Positions 8,818 to 18,071 of a stretch of 64,000 bases of DNA are shown in pieces (positions within the stretch are counted from its first letter, which is position 1; each line of letters starts with the position of its first letter). The stretch covers positions 310,001-374,000 of the forward strand of contig OY969813.1 of assembly GCA_963703355.1 (NCBI GenBank). Direction: 5' to 3'. The notes beneath the pieces were generated by a model that made no database searches, was not told where the DNA came from, and was given only the letters and a program-made list of their open reading frames with translations. The DNA is from Puia sp963703355 (GTDB lineage Bacteria > Bacteroidota > Bacteroidia > Chitinophagales > Chitinophagaceae). A program made the translations under genes and the position numbers.

Positions 8818-10263
8818 ATGTCTGCTGAAAATTTACCCATACGAGTACTTATCATAGACGATGATGAAGAAGATTATTTTCTTACCAGTCAGTTCATTGA
8901 AAAAATAAGAGGTAAAAAATTCATCATCGACTGGTGTTATCGTTACAAGGATGCGCTGGAAGCTATCGTAGAATCGAAATATGATATCTATTTCATCGAT
9001 TATTACCTGGGCGGAAAAACGGGCCTCGAGCTGATGAAGGAAGCGTTTGAACAGAATTGTGAACAACCGCTGATACTTTTAACAGGCATGGGAAATCAGA
9101 AGATTGACCTGGAAGCAATGCAGGCCGGGGCTTATGATTATCTGGTAAAACTTGAGTTAAATACAGAAAAACTGGAAAGATGCATACGCTATTCTCTGGA
9201 AAGAGCGGCAGCAATGAAAATTCTTCGTTCGAATGAAAGAAAATTCAGAAGCATTTTTGAAAGGTCCAAGGATGCTGTTTTTCTGACAGACGAATTACTG
9301 GTATTTAAAGATGTGAATTTTATCACTTCAGAAATGTTCGGTTACTCCAAAGAGGAGCTCATGGAGCTCAACCTGAATCATTTTTTTGCTAACCCCGAAC
9401 AGGCAAAAGAAATCAATACGCTCTTACGTACTGATGGTAATGTGGAAGATGTAGAAGTGCAGTTGGTAAACCGCAAACACGAAATTTTACAGACGATACT
9501 TTCTCTCTCTATGGAAATGGATGCAGATGATAATCTGTATATCCAGGGTATTATTCACGATATAACCAATCTGAAAAAAGCGGAAAAGGCCACATTGCAG
9601 ATTGAAAAGATGGGCGCAGCGAACCGGTTGGTACGTGCGCTGGCTCATGAAGTCAGGAACCCTTTAAACAACATCAATTTATCGGTGGATCAGCTGGCAC
9701 AGGAGAATGTAACGGAAGCGGGAACGGTGTTTATGGAAATCATTAGCAGAAACAGCAAGAGAATAAATGATATTATAACTGAGCTTCTGCTTTCGTCTTC
9801 AAATGCGCCCGAAAATACGCGTGAGAAAAAAGCACTGCAGAACATATTGGATGATTCTATATCAACCATCATTGACCGGATCACCCTTAAAAAAGTAAAC
9901 TGGAAAGTAGTGTATCCTGATGAACCGGCGTATATCATGGCAGATTCCATGAAATTGAAAATAGCATTTACAAATATTATTATCAATGCTATCGAAGCGA
10001 TGAATGAAAATAAAGGCGAACTCGATATTTCTGTTACAAGCCAGAATGGGCATCACCTGGTTTCCATCAAAGACAATGGAACAGGTATCAGCAAGGAACT
10101 GCTGCCACATTTATTTGAACCCTATTTTACCTATAAAAGAAACGGCCTTGGTCTCGGCCTCGCCACCACACTGAATATTATTCAATCTCATAAGGCATCT
10201 ATCGACGTACAGACTGGCGTGGATAAAGGATCGAACTTTATACTCAAATTCGAGCGCGCATAG
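8818..10263 (+). CDS. Hybrid sensor histidine kinase (receiver-PAS-HisKA-HATPase)
   Basis: The 481-residue protein starts with a receiver domain (residues 8-125; acidic pocket LIIDDDEED, phospho-acceptor D61 in YFIDYYLGG). A PAS domain follows (about 140-260; SIFERSKDAVFLTDE), then the kinase core. The phospho-accepting His is H277 in LAHEVRNPLNNI, the N box is NIIINAIEAMNEN, the G1 box DNGTGIS and the G2 box GLGLGLATT. There is no transmembrane segment, so the sensor is cytoplasmic. The receiver-first order suggests it is itself controlled by another kinase. Position directly after the NtrC-type regulator makes that protein the likely phosphorylation partner. An octamer repeat element follows six bases after the stop. 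Confidence 0.93.
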   Translation: MSAENLPIRVLIIDDDEEDYFLTSQFIEKIRGKKFIIDWCYRYKDALEAIVESKYDIYFIDYYLGGKTGLELMKEAFEQNCEQPLILLTGMGNQKIDLEAMQAGAYDYLVKLELNTEKLERCIRYSLERAAAMKILRSNERKFRSIFERSKDAVFLTDELLVFKDVNFITSEMFGYSKEELMELNLNHFFANPEQAKEINTLLRTDGNVEDVEVQLVNRKHEILQTILSLSMEMDADDNLYIQGIIHDITNLKKAEKATLQIEKMGAANRLVRALAHEVRNPLNNINLSVDQLAQENVTEAGTVFMEIISRNSKRINDIITELLLSSSNAPENTREKKALQNILDDSISTIIDRITLKKVNWKVVYPDEPAYIMADSMKLKIAFTNIIINAIEAMNENKGELDISVTSQNGHHLVSIKDNGTGISKELLPHLFEPYFTYKRNGLGLGLATTLNIIQSHKASIDVQTGVDKGSNFILKFERA

Positions 10264-10269
10264 AAGAAA

Positions 10270-10358
10270 GTATAAGAGTGTAAGAGTGTAAGGGTATAAG
10301 AGTTTGTAAGTAGGAAAAACATATAGTCCCATACTCCCATACTCCCATACTCCCATAC
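10270..10358. repeat. Inverted pair of octamer arrays (element R2)
   Basis: The left arm (10270-10301) is four 8-bp units: gtataaga, gtgtaaga, gtgtaagg, gtataaga. The right arm (10327-10358) is four exact copies of tcccatac, the reverse complement of gtatggga. The arms are therefore partly complementary, with a 25-base spacer between them. The element fills the space between the ends of two convergent genes, and the right arm stops four bases from the topoisomerase stop codon. The same octamer forms element R4 at 21230. Confidence 0.85.
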
Positions 10359-10362
10359 TTTC

Positions 10363-11451
10363 CTAACTTTCCTTCAGTATTTTCAACAAAACTTTTTCAG
10401 ACGCAGTAAGCCCGCAAACATCTTCAGGGTTTTCGCCTTGCTCCATCGATTTGGTATACCGGGAGAAATTATTTTCTTCATAAAGCCTCAATAAACCCGG
10501 ATGAACATAGTATTTCTTGCAGATGGCTCTTGAGTTCCCAAGTTTCTTACTTACTGAATCCAAAACGGCAATAATATTTTTCTTTCTTTCTGAATCTGTT
10601 TCCACTTCGTTCATCGAAGACAACGTTTCAAGGGCATGAACCGATCCCGCCCATGTTCTAAAGTCCTTGGCACTGAAATCCTTTCCGGTTGATTTCTTGA
10701 TGTATTCGTTCACCATCCCCGATTCTATAATCCTGCGATTGCCTGATTCGTCATAATATTGAAACAGTTCTTTACCCGGAATATCGCGGCATTGCTCAAC
10801 CGTTCTGGCAAGTCTCTTATTTTTTAAGGTGATTTCGTGCTGAATCCCCTTTTTGCCGCGAAAGGCAAAACGCATACGATCGCCCGTGATAGAAACGTGC
10901 TTGTCTTTAAGCGTGGTCAGTCCGTAAGACCCATACAGCTTCTCATAGTTGCTGTTCCCGATGCGTATATAGGTTCTTTCCATGAGACTGATCACTGTGG
11001 CCAGCACTTTCTCCTGGTTGAGTTCGCGGATCTGAAGATCGGATTCAAGCTGCGCCCGTAAACGGGGTAAAAGCTTCCCGAATTCATACAATCGGTGAAA
11101 TTTGGTTTCGCTGCGCACCTGAGCCCATAGGCTGTGATAGCGGTACTGCTTCCTTTTCCTTAAATCCAGCCCTGTTGCCTGAATATGGCCATTTTCCAGC
11201 GGACAAATCCATACTTCCGTCCAGGCGGGGGGTATGGCCAGCTTCTTAATCCTTTTGATCCCCAGCCGGTCCTGTAAGGTTCTGCCTTCCAGTATGTAAG
11301 TGAATCCCTTTCCCTTACGCATACGGATAATGCCTGGCATGTTATCCCTGACATAGGTCAGATTAACCGCCTTAGCCGCTTTCTCGTAGTCTTTGTCGGC
11401 TTTCAGAAGTTCCGCATGGGTTAGGGTTAGGACAAGTTCATCCATTTTCAC
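10363..11451 (-). CDS. DNA topoisomerase IB (poxvirus/eukaryote-like)
   Basis: The 362-residue protein matches bacterial type IB topoisomerases. The N-terminal domain carries GKGFTYILEG and RIKKLAIPPAWTEVWICP. The catalytic domain has ERTYIRIGNSNYEKLYGSYG with the first arginine, an RGKKG hairpin with the lysine, KDFRTWAGS with the second arginine, and the nucleophile Y315 in ICKKYYVHPG. These enzymes relax positive and negative supercoils by nicking one strand through a 3'-phosphotyrosine and need neither ATP nor a divalent metal. The gene stands alone on the minus strand, convergent with the kinase gene. Length and motifs are intact. Confidence 0.95.
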   Translation of the reverse strand: MKMDELVLTLTHAELLKADKDYEKAAKAVNLTYVRDNMPGIIRMRKGKGFTYILEGRTLQDRLGIKRIKKLAIPPAWTEVWICPLENGHIQATGLDLRKRKQYRYHSLWAQVRSETKFHRLYEFGKLLPRLRAQLESDLQIRELNQEKVLATVISLMERTYIRIGNSNYEKLYGSYGLTTLKDKHVSITGDRMRFAFRGKKGIQHEITLKNKRLARTVEQCRDIPGKELFQYYDESGNRRIIESGMVNEYIKKSTGKDFSAKDFRTWAGSVHALETLSSMNEVETDSERKKNIIAVLDSVSKKLGNSRAICKKYYVHPGLLRLYEENNFSRYTKSMEQGENPEDVCGLTASEKVLLKILKES

Positions 11452-11556
11452 TCATTTTGATATATTGATATCCTGCTCCACTGGTTTTTTTGAATATCGG
11501 TATGTGATTTGAATAAATTATACGGAACCCGGCACTAGAACGCAAAAAATCGCAGT

Positions 11557-11820
11557 ATGGATATAAGGGATTTCAATTTTATGGATGGAATGACCAAGAC
11601 GCAGGTACTCGCCACAGACGGAGTTTTCCTTGCTGAACGAAATGACGGCTGCTTTCGTATTAGCCTTTACCAGGTGAATGACTTCTATGTTGAGATCTAC
11701 TATCACAAGACCCGCTGCTTTTATATTTGTATACGCAGCTTTGAAGATGTGGGTGAACTTTATCCCTATTTGCAGGATATCGACATCTCCGAAGTCTATA
11801 AAGTAATCTATAGTATTTAA
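11557..11820 (+). CDS. Conserved small hypothetical protein, 87 residues
   Basis: The product is a small soluble protein rich in aromatic residues (YQVNDFYVEIYYHKTRCFYICIRSF), without signal peptide or membrane segment. Short proteins of this look, with a beta-strand-rich core and a YxLYPYL-like end (here ELYPYLQDIDISEVYKVI), recur in Chitinophagaceae, but I know no function. The start at 11557 gives MDIRDFNFMDGM; an internal ATG at 11581 is possible. The frame has ordinary codon use and no better frame overlaps it on the plus strand. The following 220 bases up to 12041 show nothing I can assign. Confidence 0.55.
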   Translation: MDIRDFNFMDGMTKTQVLATDGVFLAERNDGCFRISLYQVNDFYVEIYYHKTRCFYICIRSFEDVGELYPYLQDIDISEVYKVIYSI

Positions 11821-12040
11821 ATTTTTCATCAAGTATTTAGGTCTACATAAGGCCGTCTACGGGCAATAAATTCTACATTTACACGCTGGTTTGCAGCAGT
11901 CAATAGGTACTTTACTTACATTTGGATTATAAAATCATGCCCCGATTAAATAAATTCTACCAGATTTAATCATCGCAGTTTTCGGCCCTAAAAAGCCCAA
12001 AGCCGGTACTTTCCTTACCTCATTCTAGAAATAAAAAGAA

Positions 12041-12589
12041 ATGAAAAAGCAGCTTATCATCTTAAGTATGGTTATGATTTGTTTTTTGAACCTGCGCGCA
12101 CAGACCGCACAAACCACCTATCATACGGCTGTTGGATTACGGCTCGGTACAGGTTATTCTGATCTGATATCTCTTTCTTTGAAAACTTTTTTATCTGATG
12201 GACCCGGCGCCCTGGAATTCAACCTGGGTGTTAAACCCGCCACAACATATTATAACGGATGCTGTTCCATCGATAACAGTGAGGTAACAACCATGTCCTT
12301 ATCTGCATCATACCAATATCACGTTCCCATTACCGCCGTACCCGGTTTGCAATGGTTTGTTGGAGGCGGTTTCACGCTGACCAATACGTTTTCCAATCAG
12401 GATGGATACGCAGGAGTCGGACTCGGACTTTTTCCAACCGGTGGCGGCGATTATAAATTTGGAAAAATACCACTGGAAGTTTCCATAGATATCCGGCCAA
12501 CATTCAGGATCGCATCGCCTCGGTTTTACAACTATGAGAATTTCTATTTCCCCGATTTCGGATTCTCAGCGAGATATACCATTTATTAG
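12041..12589 (+). CDS. Outer-membrane beta-barrel-like exported protein
   Basis: The 182-residue protein begins with a clear signal peptide (MKKQLIILSMVMICFLNLRAQ, cleavage expected after RAQ). The remainder alternates short amphipathic strands ending in aromatic residues (GLRLGTGYSDLISLSLKTFL, LQWFVGGGFTLTN, YAGVGLGLFP, LEVSIDIRPTFRI) and finishes with FGFSARYTIY, a C-terminal strand ending in an aromatic as in outer-membrane barrels. It is probably a small eight-stranded barrel of unknown role. The GCC/CS pair near residue 71 is unusual for this class. The next base after its stop codon is the first base of repeat element R3. Confidence 0.7.
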   Translation: MKKQLIILSMVMICFLNLRAQTAQTTYHTAVGLRLGTGYSDLISLSLKTFLSDGPGALEFNLGVKPATTYYNGCCSIDNSEVTTMSLSASYQYHVPITAVPGLQWFVGGGFTLTNTFSNQDGYAGVGLGLFPTGGGDYKFGKIPLEVSIDIRPTFRIASPRFYNYENFYFPDFGFSARYTIY

Positions 12590-13000
12590 GCTGAAGGCGT
12601 AAAGCTTAAAGCCTAAAGCTTAAAGCGAAACGCTTAACGCTGAACGCGAAACGCTGAACGCGAAACGCTGAACGCTGAACGCTGAACGCTGAACGCTGAA
12701 CGCGAAATGCTAAACGCTGAACGCAAAAGGCATAATGCATAAAGCCTAAAGTCTAAAACATTGCTTTGAGGTCAAATTATGACTGAAAGACTTCACCAAA
12801 TGGACAAATAAATACAGGTCGGATAATTAATTATTAATCGTTAACTAGCACAAAAAAGGCGTTTAGCGTTTAGCGTTTAGCGTTCGGCGTTCGGCGTTCA
12901 GCGTTCAGCGTTTAGCGTTTCGCTTTCAGCTTTCAGCGTTTAGCGTTTCGCGTTCAGCGTTTCGCGTTCAGCGTTAAGCGTTTCGCGTTAAGCGTTAAGC
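12590..13000. repeat. Inverted pair of long heptamer arrays (element R3)
   Basis: The left arm (12590-12757) is 24 consecutive 7-bp units without a single indel, mostly GCNNAAC (gctgaac, gcgaaac, gcttaac), with GCNNAAA units at both ends. It begins on the base after the stop codon of the upstream gene. A 103-base non-repetitive spacer follows (12758-12860). The right arm (12861-13000) is 20 consecutive units, nearly all GTTNNGC (gtttagc, gttcagc, gtttcgc, gttaagc, gttcggc) plus two tttcagc, the reverse complement of the left consensus. It ends nine bases before the start codon at 13010. Together the element accounts for the whole 420-base gap between the two genes. Confidence 0.92.
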
Positions 13001-13009
13001 CTTCAAGAA

Positions 13010-14197
13010 ATGGAATATCTAAACAACATATTTGAGCGACTGAAAGTATGCATCCTGGTGCCTACCTATAATAACGGAAAAACACTGGCGTCCCTGCTCA
13101 GTGAACTAGTAATCTTCCAGACTACAGTTATTGTCGTGAATGATGGTTCCACAGATGATACAAAAGCCGTATTGACTCAGTTTCCGGCATTATATGTTGT
13201 CTCTTATGATCGCAACCGGGGAAAAGGATATGCACTTCGAAAAGGTTTCCGAACCGCTTTGGATCTTGGATTTGAAAACATCATTTCAATAGACTCTGAC
13301 GGACAGCATTTCGCAAGGGATATTCCTGTTTTTTTAAAAAGCCTGGAGAGTAATCCCGGATCGCTCATCGTTGGAGCAAGAAATATGGAACAAAGCTCAG
13401 TACCCGCTAAAAGCAGCTTCGGACACAAATTCTCTAATTTCTGGTTTAAGGTAGAAACGGGAATTGAATTGCCCGATACACAATCAGGCTTTCGTTTATA
13501 TCCGGTCGGCCGGATGCGTAATATGCATTTCTATACCAACCGCTTTGAATTCGAAATCGAAGTAATCGTGCGTGCCGCATGGAGGGGCATTCCCGTAATT
13601 TCAGCACCAGTATCGGTGTACTACGCACCAAAAAATGAAAGAGTTTCTCATTTCAGGCCTTTTGCTGACTTCACCAGGATAAGTATACTGAATACCCTGC
13701 TCGTTTTTATTAGTTTTCTATATATAAAACCGCGGAACCTCCTGAGAAGATTATTTCTGAAAAACAAGTGGAAGGAAATTTTCGTGGATGAACTTTTCAA
13801 TCCTTCTCAGTCAAATCTTCGAAAATCAGTTTCGGTCGGCTTAGGAATGATGATGGGAATTCTGCCTATCTGGGGATTTCAACTCATCGTAGCGATTTTT
13901 TTTGCCATATTATTAAGGTTGAATAAAGGACTTGTGATTCTATTCGCAAACATTAGTATTCCACCCATGATACCATTAATTATCTATGGCAGTTATCGTT
14001 TTGGCGCTTTCTGGATGCCCGAAACGGCCAGACCCGTTTCCTTTACAAAATCGCTCAGCTTAATATCCATCCGGTATAACTTAAAACAATATCTTCTGGG
14101 AAGTATCAGCCTTGCAATCATAGCAGGATTAGCCGCCGGACTTATTAGCTTTGTCCTGTTGAATATCTTCAGTAAAAAAAACAGGATCGTCATTTAG
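13010..14197 (+). CDS. Glycosyltransferase family 2 fused to a DUF2062 membrane domain
   Basis: The first 230 residues are a GT-A glycosyltransferase resembling dolichol-phosphate-mannose synthase: VCILVPTYNN at residue 13, VVNDGSTDDT at 42-51 and the metal-binding-type SIDSDGQH near 93. The C-terminal 135 residues form a DUF2062 domain with two or three membrane segments (VGLGMMMGILPIWGFQLIVAIFF and later hydrophobic helices). The start ATG lies right after repeat element R3. It is the first gene of the pigment cluster and its stop is separated by one base from the GTG of the next gene, so they are translationally close. It probably glycosylates or handles a lipid-like intermediate, but the substrate is not shown by the sequence. 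Confidence 0.88.
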   Translation: MEYLNNIFERLKVCILVPTYNNGKTLASLLSELVIFQTTVIVVNDGSTDDTKAVLTQFPALYVVSYDRNRGKGYALRKGFRTALDLGFENIISIDSDGQHFARDIPVFLKSLESNPGSLIVGARNMEQSSVPAKSSFGHKFSNFWFKVETGIELPDTQSGFRLYPVGRMRNMHFYTNRFEFEIEVIVRAAWRGIPVISAPVSVYYAPKNERVSHFRPFADFTRISILNTLLVFISFLYIKPRNLLRRLFLKNKWKEIFVDELFNPSQSNLRKSVSVGLGMMMGILPIWGFQLIVAIFFAILLRLNKGLVILFANISIPPMIPLIIYGSYRFGAFWMPETARPVSFTKSLSLISIRYNLKQYLLGSISLAIIAGLAAGLISFVLLNIFSKKNRIVI

Positions 14198-14198
14198 C

Positions 14199-17100
14199 GT
14201 GGCAAAACCATTTCTTTATATCTATCATTATTTTGCGCTTAACCGTAAGACTTTTTTCATTGTGTTCATCGGACTGTTTCTTGTAACAGGTTTTTTCGCG
14301 ATGAAAATTAAACCGGAGGAAGACATCTCTAAAATACTGCCAAAAGATCGTCAGGCCGACAAGTTGAACGAACTTTTCAGAAATGCAAAATTTGCCGATA
14401 AGATTGTTGTCATGGTTTCTCTTAATGACAGCAATCGCAAATCCCCCGAATTACTTTCTGCTTTTTCTGATTCTTTTGCTTCCCTCTTAAGGAAATCTCT
14501 TCCTTCATATATTCTTTCTGTCGACGCGCAGGTAAACGACAGTTTATTTCCACAACTGACCGGACTCATGATGGCTCATTTGCCAATATTCCTGGATTCA
14601 GAAGACTATAAGGTTTTCGACAGTCTTGAAAGTCCCGATCAGCTCAAGGCTGTTCTTGGCCGGGACATAAAAATGTTGTCCTCACCAGCAGGTTTTGCGA
14701 TGAAATCAATCATTGGCAAAGATCCGTTGGGGCTTTCGAACCCGGCATTCAAAAAAATCAGGCAGCTCCAGTACGATGATAACTTTGACCTGTATGATGG
14801 ACATATCGTTAGCCGGGATGGTCGTTACATGTTGCTGTTCGTGAATCCGGCATTCACTGCCGACAATACCGGGAAGAATAGCCAGCTGTTCAAGGGAATG
14901 GATAACATTATTGAAAAGCTTCAGGCAAAGGAGTTTGCTTCCGTTGAAGTAAATTATTTTGGCGGTGCTGCAGTCGCAGTGGGAAATGCAGCCCAGCTCA
15001 GATCAGATTCCATATTAACGCTCAGCATAACGGCGGTTTTTCTCATATTGTTTATCAGCTGGTATTTTAAAAAGAAAAGGGCACCATTTCTCATCCTCCT
15101 GCCGGTGCTTCTGGGTGCGCTATTTTCTCTGGCTGTAATTTATTGGATCAAAGGAACCATTTCTGTTATAGCGCTCGCTGCGGGTTCCATAGTGCTGGGT
15201 ATCGCTATAAATTATTCGCTCCATGTATACAACCATTTTCGCCATCGGGGTGATATGGTAACCGTTATTGAAGATCTTACTTTCCCCTTAACTATCGGAG
15301 GACTGACCACCATCGGGGGATTTTTATGTCTCCAGTTTGTCCAATCTGAAATATTAAAGGACCTGGGTCTGTTTGCAGCTTTTACGCTTATCGGCGCATC
15401 ACTTAGCTCGCTGATTTTTCTTCCTCAACTGATACCAGGTTCGGTTGCAAACCATGCCAGGAATAGTGAAAGAAATTCGTGGATACTTCAGCTGGCAAAC
15501 TACCATCCGGAAAAAAACAAATGGCTCGTCCTTTTTATTTTTGTAATGACTTTTGTTTTTGCTTTTTTTATTAACCGGGTTGGCTTTGACCAGGATATCA
15601 TGCACATGAATTACATGCCTGAGAAATTGAAAAAAGCCGAGACTACCTTGAATAAAATAAATGAATACAGTCTCCGGTCTGTCTATCTGGTAACAGATGG
15701 TAACAATCTGGAATCGGCTTTAAATAAACAGGATCTCGTTAACGGGAAAATAAAAATACTCCAGCAAAAAAATATAATAAAGAAATCTTCCGGAGCTTTT
15801 CGTTTACTGATTTCAGATTCGCTGCAGAAAATAAGAATTGATTTCTGGAACAACTACTGGACCAACAAAAGAAAAGCGGATTTGATCAGTGCCTTATCGA
15901 ATACAGGAATGCAAATGGGATTTAAAGAATCTGCTTTTCTTCCCTTTGAAGAGTTACTCAGAAAAAATTATCAGCCGCTGAATGCTGAAGAAAATAACGA
16001 ACTAAGAAAAGGCTTTGCCAATGATTATATCATAGAAAACAAAAAGGGCATATCGCTGGTAAGTTTATTAAAAGTGGAACCCGACGATAAAAAATTAGTC
16101 TATCAATCCTTCGCTCGTTTGCCTGATGTTACCGTGATCGATAAACAATACATGACTTCAAAACTGCTCGATACGGTAACTGCCGATTTCAATCAGATTG
16201 GCTGGATGGTTTCCATACTCGTTTTCGGAGTGTTACTACTTACCTATGGAAGAATAGAGCTTACCCTCGTTTCATTTATTCCGATGGTCATTGCATTTAT
16301 CTGGATACTCGGCATCATGGGACTGGCTGGATTGCAATTCAATATTGTGAATATTATTCTATCCGCGCTTATATTCGGACTGGGAGACGACTACAGTCTG
16401 TTCATTATGGATGGGCTGCTCCAGGAATATAAGACCGGACGAAGAAATTTGTCAAGCTATAAATCTTCGATAGTTCTTTCTGCCATCACAACACTGGCAG
16501 GACTCGGCGTATTGATATTTGCAAAACATCCTGCACTGCGCTCCCTTGCGCTCATTTCTATTACAGGCATTTTGAGTGTGGTATTGGTTGCACAGGTACT
16601 CATACCTTTTTTCTTTGACTTTCTCATACGCAACCGTATCCGCAAAGGATATTTCCCCTGGACGGCTTTGGGGCTTTTTAAATCTGTTTTCTCCCTGACT
16701 TATTTCGCTGTGGGAAGTATTCTGGTAACGATATGTGGTATTGTACTGGTTAAAATAAATCCATTTGCAAAATCAAAATCAAGACTGCTATTACACCGAA
16801 TGCTTTCGGCTTATACCTGGTCCGTGCTTTATATCATGGGGAATGTAAAAAAGAAAATTATAAATCCTGCAAAAGAAGATTTTTCTAAACCGGCGGTGAT
16901 GATTGCAAATCACCAGTCGTTTCTTGATATACTGGTCATGACCATGCTTTATCCTAAAGTAGTATTACTTACAAACAACTGGGTCTGGAATTCGCCATTG
17001 TTTGGATGGCTGGTCAGAATGGCTGGTTACTATCCCGTGAGTCGCGGTGTTGAAAACAGCACAGATTATCTCCGGCAAAAAGTGAAAGCCGGATATTCCA

Positions 17101-18071
17101 TTGCCGTTTTTCCTGAGGGTACAAGATCGCCCAATGAACAAATAAAGAGATTTCATAAGGGTGCTTTTTTTATAGCTGAAAAACTTAATCTGGATATCCT
17201 TCCGATTCTGATACATGGTACGGGATATACCATGTCCAAAGGAGATTTTTTATTGAAAGATGGTTACATTACCATTAAGTATTTACCCCGGGTGAAGTCA
17301 GGTGATCTTTTTTTTGGTGTTGATTATGCAGAAAGAGCCAGATATCTCGGCAGATATTTCAGACAACAATATGCAAAACTTAAGCAAGAAGTTGAACAGC
17401 CTGGGTTTTACAGGGAACAACTCGTGTACAATTATATATACAAGGGACCCATTCTGGAATGGTATCTGCGGGTCAAGATACGTCTGGAAAAAGACTATCA
17501 GGTCATTCACGATTTACTCCCAAAAAAGGGTCGTATCCTGGACCTGGGTTGCGGGTATGGCTTTATGAGTTATATGCTGCAATTTGCCGCACCGGAAAGA
17601 GATATTTCAGGTTTTGATTATGATGAAGAAAAAATTACAGTGGCAAACCATTGTTTCAGTCGCAATGAAAATATCCTTTTTTTAAAGGCCGATATCAATG
17701 AGATTCACTGTGGTCCTGCAGATGCGATTATTCTCTCAGATGTTTTACACTACCTCAAACCTGATCAACAGGAACTACTGATAAAGAAATGTATGGATGT
17801 TCTGAATAAAGATGGCATATTGCTGATACGGGATGGTAATGCAGACCTCAGTAAGAAACATAAACGAACCAGAACGACTGAATTATTTTCTACAAAACTC
17901 CTTTCATTCAATAAAACGGCTGGTCACCCGTTACATTTTATTTCCGGAGAAACAGTAAAACAAATGGTAGTTCGTCATGGAATGGATTTCAGAATCCTGA
18001 ATCAGTCGGACTATACTTCCAACCAGCTTTTTATCATCACGCATCCGGTAAAATCCTATGAAAAAGTTTGA
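14199..18071 (+). CDS. MMPL/RND-type exporter fused to PlsC acyltransferase and SAM methyltransferase
   Basis: The 1290-residue protein is a three-part fusion. Residues 1 to about 820 are an RND/MMPL transporter with two blocks of membrane helices and two large periplasmic loops; IKPEEDISKILPKD follows the first helix. Residues about 880-1060 form a 1-acylglycerol-3-phosphate-type acyltransferase with NHQSFLD near 905 (the HX4D motif) and FPEGTRS near 970. Residues about 1090-1260 form a class I methyltransferase with ILDLGCGYGF near 1113. It starts at a GTG one base after the preceding stop. Such exporters occur in flexirubin and aryl-polyene clusters and are thought to move the lipid-linked pigment to the outer membrane; the acylation and methylation steps fit attachment and O-methylation of the polyene head. 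The gene overlaps the next by 14 bases. Confidence 0.9.
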   Translation: MAKPFLYIYHYFALNRKTFFIVFIGLFLVTGFFAMKIKPEEDISKILPKDRQADKLNELFRNAKFADKIVVMVSLNDSNRKSPELLSAFSDSFASLLRKSLPSYILSVDAQVNDSLFPQLTGLMMAHLPIFLDSEDYKVFDSLESPDQLKAVLGRDIKMLSSPAGFAMKSIIGKDPLGLSNPAFKKIRQLQYDDNFDLYDGHIVSRDGRYMLLFVNPAFTADNTGKNSQLFKGMDNIIEKLQAKEFASVEVNYFGGAAVAVGNAAQLRSDSILTLSITAVFLILFISWYFKKKRAPFLILLPVLLGALFSLAVIYWIKGTISVIALAAGSIVLGIAINYSLHVYNHFRHRGDMVTVIEDLTFPLTIGGLTTIGGFLCLQFVQSEILKDLGLFAAFTLIGASLSSLIFLPQLIPGSVANHARNSERNSWILQLANYHPEKNKWLVLFIFVMTFVFAFFINRVGFDQDIMHMNYMPEKLKKAETTLNKINEYSLRSVYLVTDGNNLESALNKQDLVNGKIKILQQKNIIKKSSGAFRLLISDSLQKIRIDFWNNYWTNKRKADLISALSNTGMQMGFKESAFLPFEELLRKNYQPLNAEENNELRKGFANDYIIENKKGISLVSLLKVEPDDKKLVYQSFARLPDVTVIDKQYMTSKLLDTVTADFNQIGWMVSILVFGVLLLTYGRIELTLVSFIPMVIAFIWILGIMGLAGLQFNIVNIILSALIFGLGDDYSLFIMDGLLQEYKTGRRNLSSYKSSIVLSAITTLAGLGVLIFAKHPALRSLALISITGILSVVLVAQVLIPFFFDFLIRNRIRKGYFPWTALGLFKSVFSLTYFAVGSILVTICGIVLVKINPFAKSKSRLLLHRMLSAYTWSVLYIMGNVKKKIINPAKEDFSKPAVMIANHQSFLDILVMTMLYPKVVLLTNNWVWNSPLFGWLVRMAGYYPVSRGVENSTDYLRQKVKAGYSIAVFPEGTRSPNEQIKRFHKGAFFIAEKLNLDILPILIHGTGYTMSKGDFLLKDGYITIKYLPRVKSGDLFFGVDYAERARYLGRYFRQQYAKLKQEVEQPGFYREQLVYNYIYKGPILEWYLRVKIRLEKDYQVIHDLLPKKGRILDLGCGYGFMSYMLQFAAPERDISGFDYDEEKITVANHCFSRNENILFLKADINEIHCGPADAIILSDVLHYLKPDQQELLIKKCMDVLNKDGILLIRDGNADLSKKHKRTRTTELFSTKLLSFNKTAGHPLHFISGETVKQMVVRHGMDFRILNQSDYTSNQLFIITHPVKSYEKV

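Noticed and set aside
11518..11832. Minus-strand frame opposite the gene at 11557
   Set aside because: It is fully antisense to the small plus-strand gene, whose composition and position are more ordinary; neither has a known domain, so this is a judgement.
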